Of a DNA stretch of 64,000 nt, positions 12,140-24,761 are shown one piece after another. Location of the stretch: assembly GCA_023014335.1 (NCBI GenBank), contig JAECYW010000013.1:806001-870000 (forward strand). Direction: 5' to 3'. A model generated the notes under the pieces. It did no database searches and had not been told where the DNA came from. It worked only from the letters and a program-made list of their open reading frames with translations. Both the position numbers and the translations under genes were made by a program. The stretch comes from Galerina marginata. Lineage: Eukaryota > Basidiomycota > Agaricomycetes > Agaricales > Galerinaceae. The number at the start of each line of letters is the position of its first letter. Within the stretch, counting starts at the first letter, position 1.

Positions 12140-12473
12140 AGAAGAATCTCTTTGATGAACAGAACGATAAATAATGTTATAGTGGTATTCTCTCCTGTCA
12201 CAGTCCGAACTGGGATAGGGCATGGCCGAGAAAGGGTCTGGTGTCTATTCACATTATATTGAAACAACTATATACAGGAGAGTGAGCACAGTATTAACTA
12301 TAGAGATGAGGTAGGCTTGAATCGATGAGACAAGCAGGGCGTGTATATATGCAGCCTGAGGTTGAATCCAAGATCTAGAGTGAGCAAGATGTATGTACCA
12401 ATATATACTCTACGAGTGTTATATACAACATAATTTAGGAACGAGGGCAAGATGTGCATAATCCAGCAGATAA

Positions 12474-14161
12474 CTAACAAAATTTCTTCCTCTTCACGAC
12501 TTTCTTGTCCTCGATTCTTCGGCGTTTGAGATCTACTTTTTGACCGTCTTTCCAGCCTTTGTTGAAGGCGGCAGTGTCATATTGGATAGGACGCCACTTC
12601 GAGCCCTGGTACACCTTCAACCCTGTTTCTTTCAGGTAGTTTTCCGCAATTGACTTTGCATTGTCCCTAAACCCGCGCAACTGGAGGGCGGATGTCCAAT
12701 GAGTACTGGAACGGGCATCCTCTTCGCGCTTGGTTGTGGGGACTTCAGGTTCTGGTTTCGCAGTATACGCCGTCGATTGCTTGGGTCTCAATGGAGCATT
12801 TAGTGGCTTAGATCTGCCTTTGACTTCCCGTTCGAGTGCGTCGAGGTCAATATCGGCCACATCATCCTGGGCAGTGAAGTCGGCACACAATTTATAATCC
12901 AACATGTCGGCATCGTTTTCTTGGTAAACCGGGGGCGGGGCACTGTCGTCATCGTCATCTGGCGTATATGAAGTAATAAGTACAGCCCTAATAAGGGGGA
13001 AATAAAAGAAAATCCAATGGCTAACCTGATGAATCCGCTTGTGCCTTGTCTGAAATATCATCGACTGCCAAAGACACTTTAGGCTCTTCCTCCACTTTAG
13101 GAGAAATTGAATCAGCAAATGCAGGTGTGTTGAGTCGAGCTAGTTCTGCTGCACGAGCAGCTTCGGCTGCCTCGGCCTCTTCTTCAATCCGTCTTTTTTC
13201 TTCTTCCTCCGCTTTTATTAAGGCCTTCCTATTCTCCTCTTCAGCGTCATTCAGAACGCGTCTGGCGACACCGCTGCGGTAGCTGTTAGGACCAGATCGG
13301 CCCTTCAGTTCACCCTTCCTTTCGATAGACCAGATTTCTATCTGGTTGTGAAGCATTTCAAAGGAAAGAGCTGCAGCGACGGTATTCTGAGCAGGGAGGA
13401 GATGATGTTAGTGCTCCAGACTTCTAGACATATAAGATGTAGCATACGAACATCAGCTAAACCATAGAAAACCCAAGTGACGAAGTCTTTGTCTTCTGAA
13501 CTCTCTGAGTAGACTTGAACGTCAAACGCCTCGCATGCGGCTTCGACAGCGTCACTGTGCCAGCGTTGACATTTGACTTGAACCGTCTTATTCCGAGTAG
13601 ATGTGATTGTAACAGTGCTTTGACCGGCTCTGGTCAAGCGCTCCTCGGCAGTCTCATTGGCGATTAAATCCGCCTGAGTTAGGTTTTGCGATTGCATCAT
13701 TTTGATTGCCATGCGCATAGCAGCTTTTGCTTCAGCTTCACCCGTCCCAGAGTGTGTTGCAAGCTGCATAGCTTTCCGTATCTTTGCAAGCTGAAGAAAG
13801 GGTCAATGAAATAGGAGATGTGCCGCAGGATGTGGGCGCACAATATTGCTGTCCGCCTGCTCAACTAGGCGAGTCAAAAAGGGCCCAGGAGTGAGGTCCA
13901 TGATGATAATTAGGTTGACCAAGGCCTACCTCTTGAAGCACTTCCCGACGCGTTAGCTGCATCATTGGCTGTTGCCGTGACGTGAGCGATGTAATTTTGT
14001 TGTGGTGTCCTTTTTTGGCGAGGGTTGGTCCCATGCTTCCTCTTGCTGCCAATTTGCTGGTGAGGCTTCTCCGTATATTCCTCGTCGGAGGTGCTTTCTT
14101 CTTCGCTGAAACTCTGACTTCCCTCCGAGTCTGAGTCTGAGTCGGTGTCATATCTAGTCAT
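12474..14161 (-). CDS. DUF2786 (and DUF7168-like) domain protein
   Basis: The start at 14161 gives MTRYDTDSDSDSEGSQSFSE, an acidic disordered N-terminus with a basic patch. The DUF2786 core follows: KIRKAMQLATHSGTGEAEAK, then AAMRMAIKMMQSQNLTQADL near 13690-13790. A conserved beta region around RWHSDAVEAACEAFDVQVYS and DFVTWVFYGLADN follows. A coiled coil rich in E, K and A (EEEEKRRIEEEAEAAEAARA) is near 13190. The C-terminal part includes YKLCADFTAQDDVADIDL and ends in a strongly basic tail, KRRRIEDKKVVKRKKFC. The basic tail suggests nuclear location. DUF2786 proteins occur in fungi, bacteria and phages, and the molecular role is not established. Introns lie near 12960-13025, 13385-13450 and 13790-13930. 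Confidence 0.85.
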
Positions 14162-14543
14162 TTTAATGTGGGTGAAAGATGGTCAAGAACTTGAAGTTTC
14201 AAGTTAAGCGCGCTTCTCTGGAACGTTTTAAAATGGAAAAAATGAATGTGACATGTGTGACCCCTCGCGATCGTGACATCCCCTGGATCGGGGATGAAAA
14301 TCATGAAAGATTTTGACCATAAGAATATGACTTTTGGACTTTCTTGGTGTCCCATATATTGTCCTTCGAGGCGTTCGTCCGCCTACGAGTCTTAATAATC
14401 TATCAGGGCTAGACGAGTTACAAATATGATATACTGTATATCCGTGCAGGAGTAGAGTTATTGAAGTCGATAAAATATGACAAATTGCCGGGAATCGAGG
14501 GAATGGCGAGGTATAATATATTCTGGGAGTTCTCAGAATATAA

Positions 14544-16962
14544 TTAATACGCCACATATGCCACACAAAGCAATGGGAATCCCGCATAGAGGCCCAGCCA
14601 AAACACCACATTGCCCAGCAGTTTGTTGCGTTTAATCGCGGGTGTACGGCCGAGGACAATCAGCGGAATCTGGATCAGTTGCAGGATGAATAGATACATC
14701 CTGCCCATTGAAGTCATTGAGCATCGCGGAACAATCGAAAGAAGAAAAAAATAACGCACCTGAACTTGCGTGTCACGACGACCATCACGAGCTCGTGCAC
14801 GCACGCACTGAGGAGGAACGTCATGAACATGGCCGTCGTTCGCGAGACGCGATAGCTCGCGAGCGTCTGCGCGTACACGTGCCGCAGCAGGAAGGTGTGC
14901 ACCGGTTTGTTCCATTTGCGGGAGAATTCGTCCCATGACGTCGAGTTCCACCTGGAGAAGAGGAACGGAGGGACGTAATGCAAGAAATCAGATCATTAAC
15001 TGTCGAAGCGAAATGAAGTCGGGGTTTTCATACTGGAAGACAGCATTGTCAGTCTATTTTGTAAGCGCCGGTCAGACATAGAGATGATAACGTACCCAGT
15101 CTTCGTAAAATTGCCTGTCAGCGAAACTTTTGCACGAACGAGAGTTAGCTTCGTCCTTGTAAAATGAAAGAGCCAAATCGACGAACTAGGATAGTTCTGC
15201 AAAACCGTTGCAAATGCACTCTACCCCATAGGAACCTCGTCAAAGTAATGAAAATCCCCGGAAATCTGCAGGACGCACCGAAAATGATGAAGAATAATAG
15301 TAGGTATGCCATCATGAAGGGAAGGGCTAGATCAAGTAAGGATCGCAAAAAAGATTGGTCGGGCCTGGGTGTATATGGAAGGATAAAGCTTTCCGTCACA
15401 GTGTATAGCAGAGCAAAGGTCCCGAAAGTGGCCACCTGGGAATGTCTAGATGAAATTCCGTTATAACCATAGAGAGGAATATAAACAACGAACAGTTTTC
15501 TCGAAGACGTATAGTGGCCGAATCCTACGCTAAGAGTAAACAAAAAGTACACGATGAAGTGGGAGAGAATGCTTACTTTTCCGTTCGAGGGTACTCCAGT
15601 TCATATACAAGGGTTGGAATTAGCTGGTATACAGCAAAGTTCTTCCAGGTGATTGTACCCGGCCATTTGACATAAGTAGGCCCGGAGCTGATCAACTCCG
15701 CCTGCAACTCTGAATAATCGTTCGCCATCGCGGAAATCTGGGGATCAGGATGGAACACAAGCGGATGCGGAGCAAGACCTTCTGGAAGGTCGGTTGCTTC
15801 CAAGACAAAGGTCGATCCTTCACTTGAAGTAGTGGGAGATTCTCTAGACACCTTCAAATTGTGCACCGCACGCACGTTGATATCGTTGCTGTTTTTCACA
15901 TCACCGCGTAGTTGAGAAGGTTGTGCTGCGACGGCAGCTAGTCGTTTCCTCAAGGCGTTCGCGGTCTTGGCGTCTACAAAAGACGTGGATGTGCCTTCAG
16001 GGGCTTTAGGAGTGCCAATAGGTGTGGGCTCGTGCGTACTGCTGTGGCCATTCGGAGGTGAGGTAAGCTGGCTTGCAGACGTGCTTTGTTGTCCTTCTTG
16101 CTCGACTTGCTTAGCGTGAGCGATATTCACGGCTTGCTCCCATCCGCCGACGGACTCGGTAGCCTTCTTCAGCCGGGCGAGGAGCTCATCCGATTGTTCG
16201 GAAACGTGTTGGAGCTGACCGTTGACTGTGATGTATGAATGCATCTTCATGACCATGACCTAGGATGACATTGTAGTTTTGAATTCCAGAAAAAACGACA
16301 CAAACAACTCACAAGAGAATGTAATGTCAAGAATCCAGATTGGACCCATGGCCAGTTTCTACGATAGAGTTTAAATTTCATAACTGATTCGAAGGTAAAC
16401 AAAGCTCGCCTATTGAATGTCCAACTGATAGCGCCAAATAATATGCTTGTCTGCAGGATATGCTGTAGAATAACGCCTGTCCAGTAATAGCGAATCCATC
16501 TGTTTTTCATGGCCAACGCAAATGGCACACAAATGCCCGTGCTCAGAACGAGGAAAGCGTCGCTGAGCGCGAGTGTAACAGCATCTTGTGAGAACATGGT
16601 GGCGAAGTGGAGGTTGAGAGCATGGCCACTTGTCTCTATACTCCGCACATATGTTTGTACAGAGAATAAGAAGATGGATATCCAGAATAACGAGAAGAAA
16701 CCCTGATCACGGCAATGTGAGATAATAGACGCTCGGTGTAACCAGATTGATTCGGACACACTCGAAATTCATTTGTGGAGGAACGGTCGTTGGTGATATC
16801 GAATACAGATTTTCTAGGTGCGAAAGTAATCAATGCTCGTAGTTTCTTTGACGTCGTCGAGCGATATGGTTTTGACACGTAAAGGGTACCGGTTGAAGTT
16901 TCGAAACCGCCGTTGGCGTTGTAGGCCTGCGTTGTCGTCAAAGATGGCGATTCTTTGGCCAT
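14544..16962 (-). CDS. ARE2: Sterol O-acyltransferase (ARE2-type MBOAT enzyme)
   Basis: ER enzyme that esterifies ergosterol with fatty acyl-CoA for storage in lipid droplets. The long N-terminus starts MAKESPSLTTTQAY at 16962. Several membrane helices follow (FFSLFWISIFLFSVQTYV near 16680; GICVPFALAMKNRWIRYYW). A Ser/Pro-rich loop at 15800-16230 interrupts the membrane part, as in ARE1/ARE2. The signature FYEDWWN is split by an intron from about 15100 to 14957. It is followed by STSWDEFSRKWNKPVHTFLL, whose FSRxWNxPVH form favours ARE2 over DGAT1. The likely catalytic His is in LSACVHELVMVVV near 14800. The protein ends VFWLGLYAGFPLLCVAYVAY. It has about seven introns. DGAT1 is the alternative but fits less well. 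Confidence 0.9.
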
Positions 16963-18112
16963 AGCAATAGGGCCGTAGAGGCGATTAAGGCGCGAGTAGC
17001 GGTATATATAGAGTAGCTATGAAAGAGAACAGACAGGTGGCGGAGAGCAGTAAACAAGAGATTTACTCATCCAGATTCCATTACATCATTCCCACCGCTG
17101 TACATACCATGTGATAAAATTAGATTCGTTCTTTTCCTGAGCTCATCGCCAACTAATAGCGTTCTCTGCTGTATGACGCCAACTAGGCGCTATCCACAGA
17201 AATGGCTCATCCACTAGTACGCCGTCAGTCTTATTTCCCAAAAATAGGGACATCGGCCTGTAGCTGTTCGGAATCATATCTGGTCCTCATCAAGCTTCTA
17301 GACGTTGTCCAATGTCAATCTATGGTATACAGGCCCATATACTTAAACCCTCTCAGAGCTGTGGGTTGGGTTGGGTTGGGTAGTAACCGGTGGGTGTGGT
17401 GTGCAAGTTCAAGGGTTGCAGCATCTTGCTTTATCTGCACCTCTACACGCCAACACCACTGTCTTCGGCTTTTGTGCACGACAACCCCCAAGTTTACCCG
17501 TTTGTCTTCTTGGATGCTGTTCTGGGACCCTGCAAGCCGCTGCCACCATTTTATCACAGCTCGCTGCCCACCGCCCATTGAAAATTAGGCACAACGCACC
17601 GCACTGTCTCATTCCTGGTACCACCCTCTTCCCGTACATCGCATTTCATCTCTCTGCGATGCTATCTGACCCTCGGCGTGTCAATGGCCATGGGTTGGTC
17701 TAAATTCGCATCGCCAGATTTTCTAAAACCTGGCTTTGCGAACCGGGGGAATCAGAGAATTGCGGTTTGTTCTCCCCCAACATGAATACCTAGTTGCGCG
17801 CATCGCAGCCCCAGATGACGAGCCTCACTGTATACCCTTCAAAGTCAAGGTGCGTATTCGAAACACGGCAATCAGCTGGCGTATTTCTCCACTGTTGAAT
17901 ATCGATGACTTGAAGACGAGGTCGATGGTCCAATCCTCGACGTCGACTGTCTGGCTAACATGTCCATTGTCACGAATGGGTCCAGCTGCCGCATTTCCCG
18001 ATCCACCCCTGTTGGGTGGATCAAGCCGTTTCAAAAATTTTCAGTTCTAGACGATAGGTTGTCACGTTGTCGACCTTGTTGTTGTCCTCCAAATACCCTT
18101 TGAAAAATATAA
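16963..18112. other. Gene-poor stretch with a G-quadruplex motif
   Basis: No domain-bearing ORF is seen in about 1.15 kb. Short ORFs lack codon-use or domain support. It contains ARE2's promoter at its left end and, at 17363-17380, four GGG runs separated by TT (reported separately). Confidence 0.5.
17363..17380 (+). other. Perfect G-quadruplex-forming motif
   Basis: Four GGG tracts with three TT loops (GGGTTGGGTTGGGTTGGG), an ideal G3N2 intramolecular quadruplex pattern. It sits in the gene-poor interval about 400 bases upstream of the ARE2 start codon. The repeat is seen directly; folding in the cell is inference. Confidence 0.6.
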
Positions 18113-18674
18113 ATGATGAAACAACCTTCACGCTATCCCTCTGATACCGCAAAAACACCCGAACTGTACCTCCCCGATCTCGCCATCCTAGCTAGGGCGA
18201 TCCAGGACACCGGGGATATACATGGGCTTGTCAGCGCAGACTCAGGACTGCAGGAACGGATCCGCACTGCGTTGGAGCAATCTAGGGTCCTTTTTCATCC
18301 AGAGGTGAATCGGCTTAATTGATACATCCTGCAGATGTTAAAGTAATACGACTTTTTCCAGATAATCGATCTATCCGGGAGGCGTCCCTATAGCTACTGC
18401 TGCAGCAACTGGCGGAACTTGAGCTAAGTAGAGCACGATACCCTGTGAGTACCTCAAGTAGTACTCGGGGACGTAAAGCCAGCCTTACAGTTTGGTTACT
18501 GTGCCATTTCATATCGCTCAATATTTGGGAGATAACTGTGTTTTTGCCAGATGCCTCTCTGAGGCATTCGTACCAGCTACTGGTTACTCGCAGAAATGTT
18601 CGACCCGGTACTATATTCTTGCAGAGGAAGATGGATCGAATGCTTCGTATATGCTTCTAACGAGTTCCATTTAA
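18113..18674 (+). CDS. Possible small hypothetical gene (poorly supported)
   Basis: An ATG at 18113 follows an A/T-rich AAAAATATAAATG context and opens 69 codons (MMKQPSRYPSDTAKTPELYL). A phase-0 GT-AG intron from 18305 to about 18391 would join FHPE to a helical stretch, LLLQQLAELELSRARYP, which ends at a good GTGAGT donor. Downstream, a frame reading VTVPFHIAQYLGDNCVFARC to 18674 looks protein-like. I could not find a donor of matching phase to reach it. This may be a real small gene with an unrecognised intron, or a decayed one. No family is recognised. Confidence 0.3.
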
Positions 18675-18870
18675 TTCCAACAAGCAGTGGTCAGTAGTCT
18701 AATACAATTGGAATTCTCTTTCGCTTTCTCTGTACAGCGTCTTTTTTTTTAATGGGCGTCCGGTGTTCAACAAAGAATCTCGTGTCGTCGTTCTGCCTCT
18801 ATTTGCTTTTTGATGGAATCGGTATCATGCCTTAACAAGCAGATCTTCCAAATATCCAGGCTTGAAGAAT

Positions 18871-20924
18871 CTAATCATGAGCCAGCAAAGATCGCCCTGT
18901 CATCTCTTCCGGGACGGGCAAACCCTGCACAGAGATGCCTCAGATTCCGCGTGGGTCCAAAAGCTCAAAAGACAGACGTACCATGATATCCAAGATAGTA
19001 GGCGCAACATCACAGATCGCTGGCTCATCGAGCACCTCTCCCTCCTTTTTCTCTCCCTTCTTCCACTCCTTGAACTTCAGTCCCTTTCCGACCAGCAAAA
19101 AAGGCACTGGGTTCGTCGTATGCGCCGTGTGCGGATTCCCCGTCTCCGGATCGCGCATCTGTTCTGCGTTTCCGTGGTCTGCTGTCACCAGAAGCACATA
19201 GTTGTGCTTCTGGGCTGCTTCGAGAATAGTCCCAACAGCTTTATCAGTGGCGGAAACTGCCTCCACCGCGGCGTCGTAGATGCCTGTATGGCCAACCTAG
19301 CCGAAAGCAGGAATGAATAAAAAGCAAAGGGCAAATGTTTAAATAATAAACGCCAAAGCTCACCATATCTGGTGGCGCGAAATTACACATCACAAAGTCC
19401 TCTGTTCCCTCCTTTAAGACCTCAGCGACCTTATCCGCAACCCCTTGCGCGCTCATCTCCGGCTGCTTATCGTAAGTTGCCACCTTGGGCGAGGGTATCA
19501 TGTGCCGCGTCTCATCGGGGAACTGTTTCTCGACGCCGCCGTTGAAGAAGAAGGTGACATGCGCATATTTTTCAGTCTCTGGAAGAAAGGACGAGGAGAG
19601 GTTAGGCAGAAGTGGAAAAGGAGAAGATGGAGGGGCATACCAGCTATATGCGCCTGCTTGACGCCTTCCTTAGATAGCCACTCTGCGAGGACGTTGGTCA
19701 TCGGCTGTGGTGGGAAGGCAATAGGGAAGGAGAATTCAGTGTTGTATCGTGACATGGTCGTGATTCCCTAGTTTTCAATGATCGTATCAGTGTACTAGAA
19801 AGACGTAAGAAAAATGTAGCAGGACAAACGAGGTTTTTTGGGACTGTGACCTCCATTGGCTTGTCTGGAAGCCCAAAGACCGAGACGATCTCGCGCATAC
19901 GGTCAGAGCGGTAATTAAAAAAGAAAATAGTATCGTCATCTAGAAGAAATGTCAATACAGCGACCAAAAAAAAATACATGAAACCCACCTTTAATCCTGC
20001 CCTCATCCCCATCTACAATAATCGGCTTTAGAAATTCATCCGTCACGTCCTTCTGGTAATTTGCCTCGATCGCCTTAACCAGCCCCTTCTGCCCATCTTC
20101 CACCTTCTCTCCAACACCCTGGACAAGCCCGTCGACCGCGATCTTCACGCGCTCCCAGCGCTTATCACGGTCCATGGCATAGTATCGCCCAATGACAGTG
20201 GCAATTTCGCCATACCCAAGTTTGGAGATGAAATCAAGGACTTCCTGCGCGTACTTGTTGGCGGAGCGTGGGGCGGTGTCGCGGCCGTCTCCGAGGAAGT
20301 GGACGTAGGTATGAGGCACGCCTTGCTCTTTTGCGGTCTCGAGAATAGCGAAGAGATGTGTGATGTGCGAATGCACTCCGCCATCAGAAACCTATAAAAG
20401 GTTAGAGATGGACACCTGTGCGATAACGATAAAGATAGACATACGAGACCAATGAGATGGAGTCTTCCGGTTCCCTCCTTCGCACGTTTGCAGGCAGCGA
20501 CAATAGCCTCGTTCTTGTGGAACTGCCTTTTCTTGATTGACACGTCGATACGGACGATGTCCTGCCACACGATGCGACCTGCGCCGATGTTCAAGTGGCT
20601 GTATCCGCAAAGCCAATGTTAGGTCTCGAAGACGTCAAAAACGGTAAAAAAGACATGCCCGACTTCTGAGTTACCCATTAGACCCTCACTGAGTCCAACT
20701 GCGGTGCCACTGGCCAGCAGGGTAGTGGCAGAATGCTCATTGGTGATCTTATCCATAACAGTTGTGTCGGCCGCTTCGATGGCGTTACCCTCAATGCCCT
20801 TTTCTGCAGCGATACCCCACCCATCGTGCACGCTGGTAGGAAAAGGTCAAAATCGGCCAACAAGGGAAAGACGAAAAAAGCACATAAGGCAGACTTTGTT
20901 CTTGATTTTTGGGGTCTCGGCCAT
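18871..20924 (-). CDS. 2,3-bisphosphoglycerate-independent phosphoglycerate mutase
   Basis: Glycolytic and gluconeogenic enzyme interconverting 3- and 2-phosphoglycerate; the manganese-dependent, alkaline-phosphatase-fold form. It starts [13 protein letters not shown] at 20924. A short intron splits the Ile codon before VHDGWG, which supplies a metal ligand. The phosphoserine motif is LMGNSEVGH, continuing after an intron as [13 protein letters not shown]. Other blocks are [49 protein letters not shown] (near 19910), [17 protein letters not shown] (near 19550), APPDMVGHTG split by an intron near 19300-19370, and the metal-binding [20 protein letters not shown] near 19160. A last short exon encodes [17 protein letters not shown], with its stop at 18871-18873. 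Catalytic residues appear intact. About eight introns are present. Confidence 0.95.
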
Positions 20925-21349
20925 GGTCGTTGTCGTTGTGGAAAGACTAGAAATACGGATTGGAGCGTATTTTCGAGATCTTATCGCCGTTCAACGTCAT
21001 TGAGCCGTGTGTCACCGTGTCACGTGATCGAGTTGTCGATGAAAAATTAAAAGCACTGGTTCTTCCAGTTTCCATCAGCGTCCAATTCTACACCTTCAAT
21101 GTAATATTGCTTTCACTTTCACTTTCTTCAATCCGCAAATGACGGGCCAACACGGAATGCCTATTGTCCGATGTCATCCGAAAATCGCGTCATCCGCGCT
21201 GTAACTCGGAGTCTGCTCGGAGTCTGCTTGCAAGCAGCTTGTCAACCTCTACCAATCTGGGTTATCAGAGCTATCAATGTTTGTCGCCATGAGCTGGCAA
21301 GCGGGTTAACCCTGCACCCCTGCATTACTAGGCTTATCTCTCTACACTC

Positions 21350-22714
21350 ATGGCATCGGACGATAAGCTCTGCCCAGAGCTCTACGACTATATCATAGAT
21401 TTTCTACACGACGATGAACCCGCACTGCGCGCCTCTGCCCTCGTGTGCCATTCCTGGCTCCCCGCAAGCCGCTTTCACCTTTTTTGCGACCTCAAACTGA
21501 CAGGTAGCGGGCCCTCGCCTACCAACAGCTGGGCGCAGAACACCTCATGTCGTCGCATTTTTGGGACCGTCCTCTCCTCCCCACACATCGCGTCCTATAT
21601 CAAGACGCTCTCCGTCGTAGAATCCAATGTCGTCAGACCCTCGACATATAGATGGGTTAGTGGTGAAATCACGTTTCCTGCCCTCCTCAAGAAGCTTGCC
21701 AGCGTGCGAGCCCTGGAATTCAACTTTCCACCTCTATGCCCGGCCGATACGAAGACTTCATGGTCCACAATGGTCTTTAGGGATATTAGCGACGCCATGA
21801 CGTCTATGATTTTAGATTCCCTCACTCTCCGCCACTTCTTGTTTACGTCATTGGCCGACTTCGTCAAGATTCTAGACTCGTCCCGACACCTTAAGACTCT
21901 CCAGCTCGACCATGTAGATATCGCGACTGCGAACCACCTTACACCTTCTGCTCTAGACCACTTTCTGGGCCTTCAACCATTTGGATCCTTAACTCGGAAC
22001 ATTACAAGGAAAGCCTGCATTGAAAACCTCCTACTGAGATCCAACAGCTCTTATCTCATCATCCCGGTCCTCCTCCACACCTTTTCGTCACTAGATCTCT
22101 CTAGTCTTCGCAGCCTTATCATGAACGTCACCCCGGATAGCTACAACAACGTTCTGGAGCTCCTTAGATGTGTTCCAAGCTTAGAGTCATTGGAACTAGA
22201 AATAGATCACGATTGTAAGCCTGATCCCATGTCTACCTCCAAAAAATAAAATACGCGGCTAATAAAATCTATTCTATTCACAGTTGATTACGATGCCCAT
22301 CTAGACCACAAAGACATAATAGATATGTCCTTCCTCCGGTGCCTTAAATCCCTCTCCCTCCAAAGCAGTGTGCTTCTCGGGCGAACAGAACCCCTCCGTT
22401 GGCTCCTTGCGACTCTCTCGACTTCGACGCCTGCCAATACCCTACAAGACCTCTCCCTCATATGCATCGTCGACAAGCCCCCTCCCGCCGTCACGATCCA
22501 GGCACTCGATAATATTCTGACCGGATGGCGCAACCTTGATGACCTCCTCACTCAGCCCACCTTCGCTTCGATGCGTAGGTTCAGGTTGGATTTTGCGCTT
22601 GACAACCCAATTGGGGACGGGTCGGCCGAATTGATCTCTCAAGAGTTTGTTAAGCAGCTACAAGGTTTGAGAGACAAGGGCATTTTGGAGGTGGATGTTT
22701 GTGAAGTGCGCTAG
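21350..22714 (+). CDS. F-box-like protein, first of a paralogous pair
   Basis: The start MASDDKLCPELYDYIIDFLH gives an F-box-like N-terminus: L-C-P-E-L, hydrophobic helix, DDEPALRASALVCHSWLPAS. The rest consists of irregular leucine-rich stretches (SLRSLIMNVTPDSYNNVLEL, FLRCLKSLSLQSSVLLGRTE) typical of the large family of mushroom F-box/LRR-like proteins. One intron begins after IDHD at about 22214 (GTAAGCC) and ends TTCACAG at about 22283. The product is about 420 residues. A start ATG has CTC at -3 to -1, which is unremarkable. The paralogue at 23353 has the same order and apparently the same intron position. The substrate is unknown, and it likely acts within an SCF ligase if the F-box is functional. 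Confidence 0.75.
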
Positions 22715-23352
22715 AATGGCCTTCAGGTTTGGCATCCTCGTTCCTTATTGTTTAGAACCTCTATTTTGACTTTGGCAGGCCCAGGAGGAATTTCATATGC
22801 CTAAGTAATTCAACTACTAATTATCTGTGCTCTAGAGTACGTCTGACCCCTCTCTTCAATCTTAACTTGCCCGAGACTTAGTGGAGAGCATGATGCTTCC
22901 AATCCTGTAGAAACGAAAATTATATGTCTAGTGTCTAGTGACTATTCTAATTGATGAGCAACCAGCGAGAATTCTCTTTCGTACAGTCCAGAGTCTAGTG
23001 CTGAAGCATCGTAATATCTTCGAATGAGCCCTCTAACAACTTTACTTAGTCTTCGATACGCAAAAGCCAGTTATGTAAGTCACAATTAGGTGTTTTGACA
23101 CGTCGACGCAAGTATGATTGAGGACGCAATGGCGTCATAACTAACTTGCTGCATCGGGAACTCCGCTAGGCGTCGACATACTCTGCGCTCTCAACCTTCT
23201 TTGCGCGGTGTTCAGCCGTTTGTAGACCGTTCGCCTGATCCCCCCAACACAAATTTATCTTCAGTAGTTCCCCACTGAGTACTTCCTTTAAACTGAATTC
23301 GCCTTCCAACTCATTTAACTCTTGAGGACGGTCGATCGTTGGGCCAGCGATA
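22715..23352. other. Intergenic region between the two F-box-like genes
   Basis: No ORF of note. It must hold the 3' UTR of the first gene and the promoter of the second. No repeat or RNA gene was recognised. Confidence 0.5.
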
Positions 23353-24761
23353 ATGTCAGCATCTCAAGGGCAGCAACTCCCTCAAGAGATCTTCGACAAC
23401 GTAATCGACCACTTCCACGCCGACTTTCACACCCTTCGGAATTGTGCCCTCGTCTCTCCTTCGTGGCTCTCCTCCGCACGAGCTCATCTATTCCACCGCA
23501 TCTCGCTCAACCCGCCAAAGAACACCCAGACCATCGGACCTACAGTTTTCTTCTTCCTCCGAACCCGAACCTCGCCATGTAAAAGGCTGCTCGACTGCCT
23601 CGAGTCGTCCACGAATACTAGGCTGGGTAGTTTTGCAGGCTACATTCGAGAACTGTATCTCTGCGAAGGCATGCTTGCGCGCGAATGGCTTGCCCGTGAA
23701 GCGATGCTTCCTCCCCTGCTTCGTGCACTTCACAACCTCCGTCGATTTGAGATCAGTCGCTCGGCTTCGGTGCGCATCGCATGGGGCCAACTCTCACAGG
23801 AGTTGAAAGCCGCCCTGGAGGAACACGTCCTTCGCCTCCCATCTTTGACGGAGATCAAGCTTGGAAGCGTGATGTTCGACCACCTTGAGGACCTGGCGAA
23901 GCTGCTACGTGCATGTCGACATTTACGAGTATTGGATGTTGATCACGTCATGTTCGCAGATGAAGGCGTGGAATCGTTGAAGACCTTGGAAGATAACTTT
24001 TCGAAGGTGTCGTTGGACACGCTTGTTGTGGGACCTAGGACCTCAACAGCCTTTATGGTTTATCTTTTGCATCCATCATCGGCCATAGCAGTGAACACGG
24101 TGCGGAAATTAAGCCTGTCGATATCGGGGAACTTCGCAGACTTTGCGAGGTTGTTACACGGATCAATATCCGTCGAACACTTGGAGTTGGTGCTGATGAA
24201 CGATGGTACGCGTTCTTTGCAGTCGCCAAGAAGGTCGCTGACAATTCTTTGGTAGTCGCTTTGCAGGATTATTGGAGGCCATCGGCCATGGGTCAATTTG
24301 ATCTTTCCCGAGTACCGCATCTGCGAAATCTCAAGGTCAATATCGACGTTCTACAACAGACAGACGACCCACTACAGTGGCTGAGCGCATTACTGCTTAC
24401 GGGAGTTGACTCCTCGCATCCAATCAAAAGAAATGCAATCCAGACAATATGGGTCGTGTACTCTTTGTACCTTCCAGCCCCTTACATGGACAGATCAGCC
24501 AACACCACAATATTCGAGAGGTGGCGTGACATTGATGCCATTTTGTCTGGAGAAGAACCAGGCGAAGATTTTGACCCCAGTCATGAGGATAAATACCTGC
24601 ACGCGTACGAGAACCTCGAAAACGTGAAGCTAGATTTCATGCTCGAGAACCCTATAGGGTTTGGGGTTGCTCCGAGGTTTTTGAAAGAAGTTGTCCTAGA
24701 TAGCCCACGGTTAGAGAAGAGGCACGTTCTACGTGTTAATGCCTTTGATACGAGTAAATAG
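23353..24761 (+). CDS. F-box-like protein, second of the paralogous pair
   Basis: MSASQGQQLPQEIFDNVIDH gives an F-box-like N-terminus with the TLRNCALVSPSWLSSARAHL helices seen in the mushroom F-box families. Leucine-rich segments follow (LPSLTEIKLGSVMFDHLEDL, SVEHLELVLMND). The second part (DYWRPSAMGQFDLSRVPHLR, then a C-terminal VNAFDTSK) matches the second exon of the neighbour in layout. The obvious donor near 24206 (GATG|GTACGC) does not match the frame of the downstream exon through the obvious acceptor at 24266. A phase-0 donor at 24190 (GTGCTG) with that acceptor would keep the frame. The splice is therefore uncertain, or the gene carries a small lesion. Confidence 0.65.

Noticed and set aside
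17363..17380. Interstitial telomere repeat
   Set aside because: The unit is TTGGG, while mushroom telomeres are TTAGGG, and only four copies are present.
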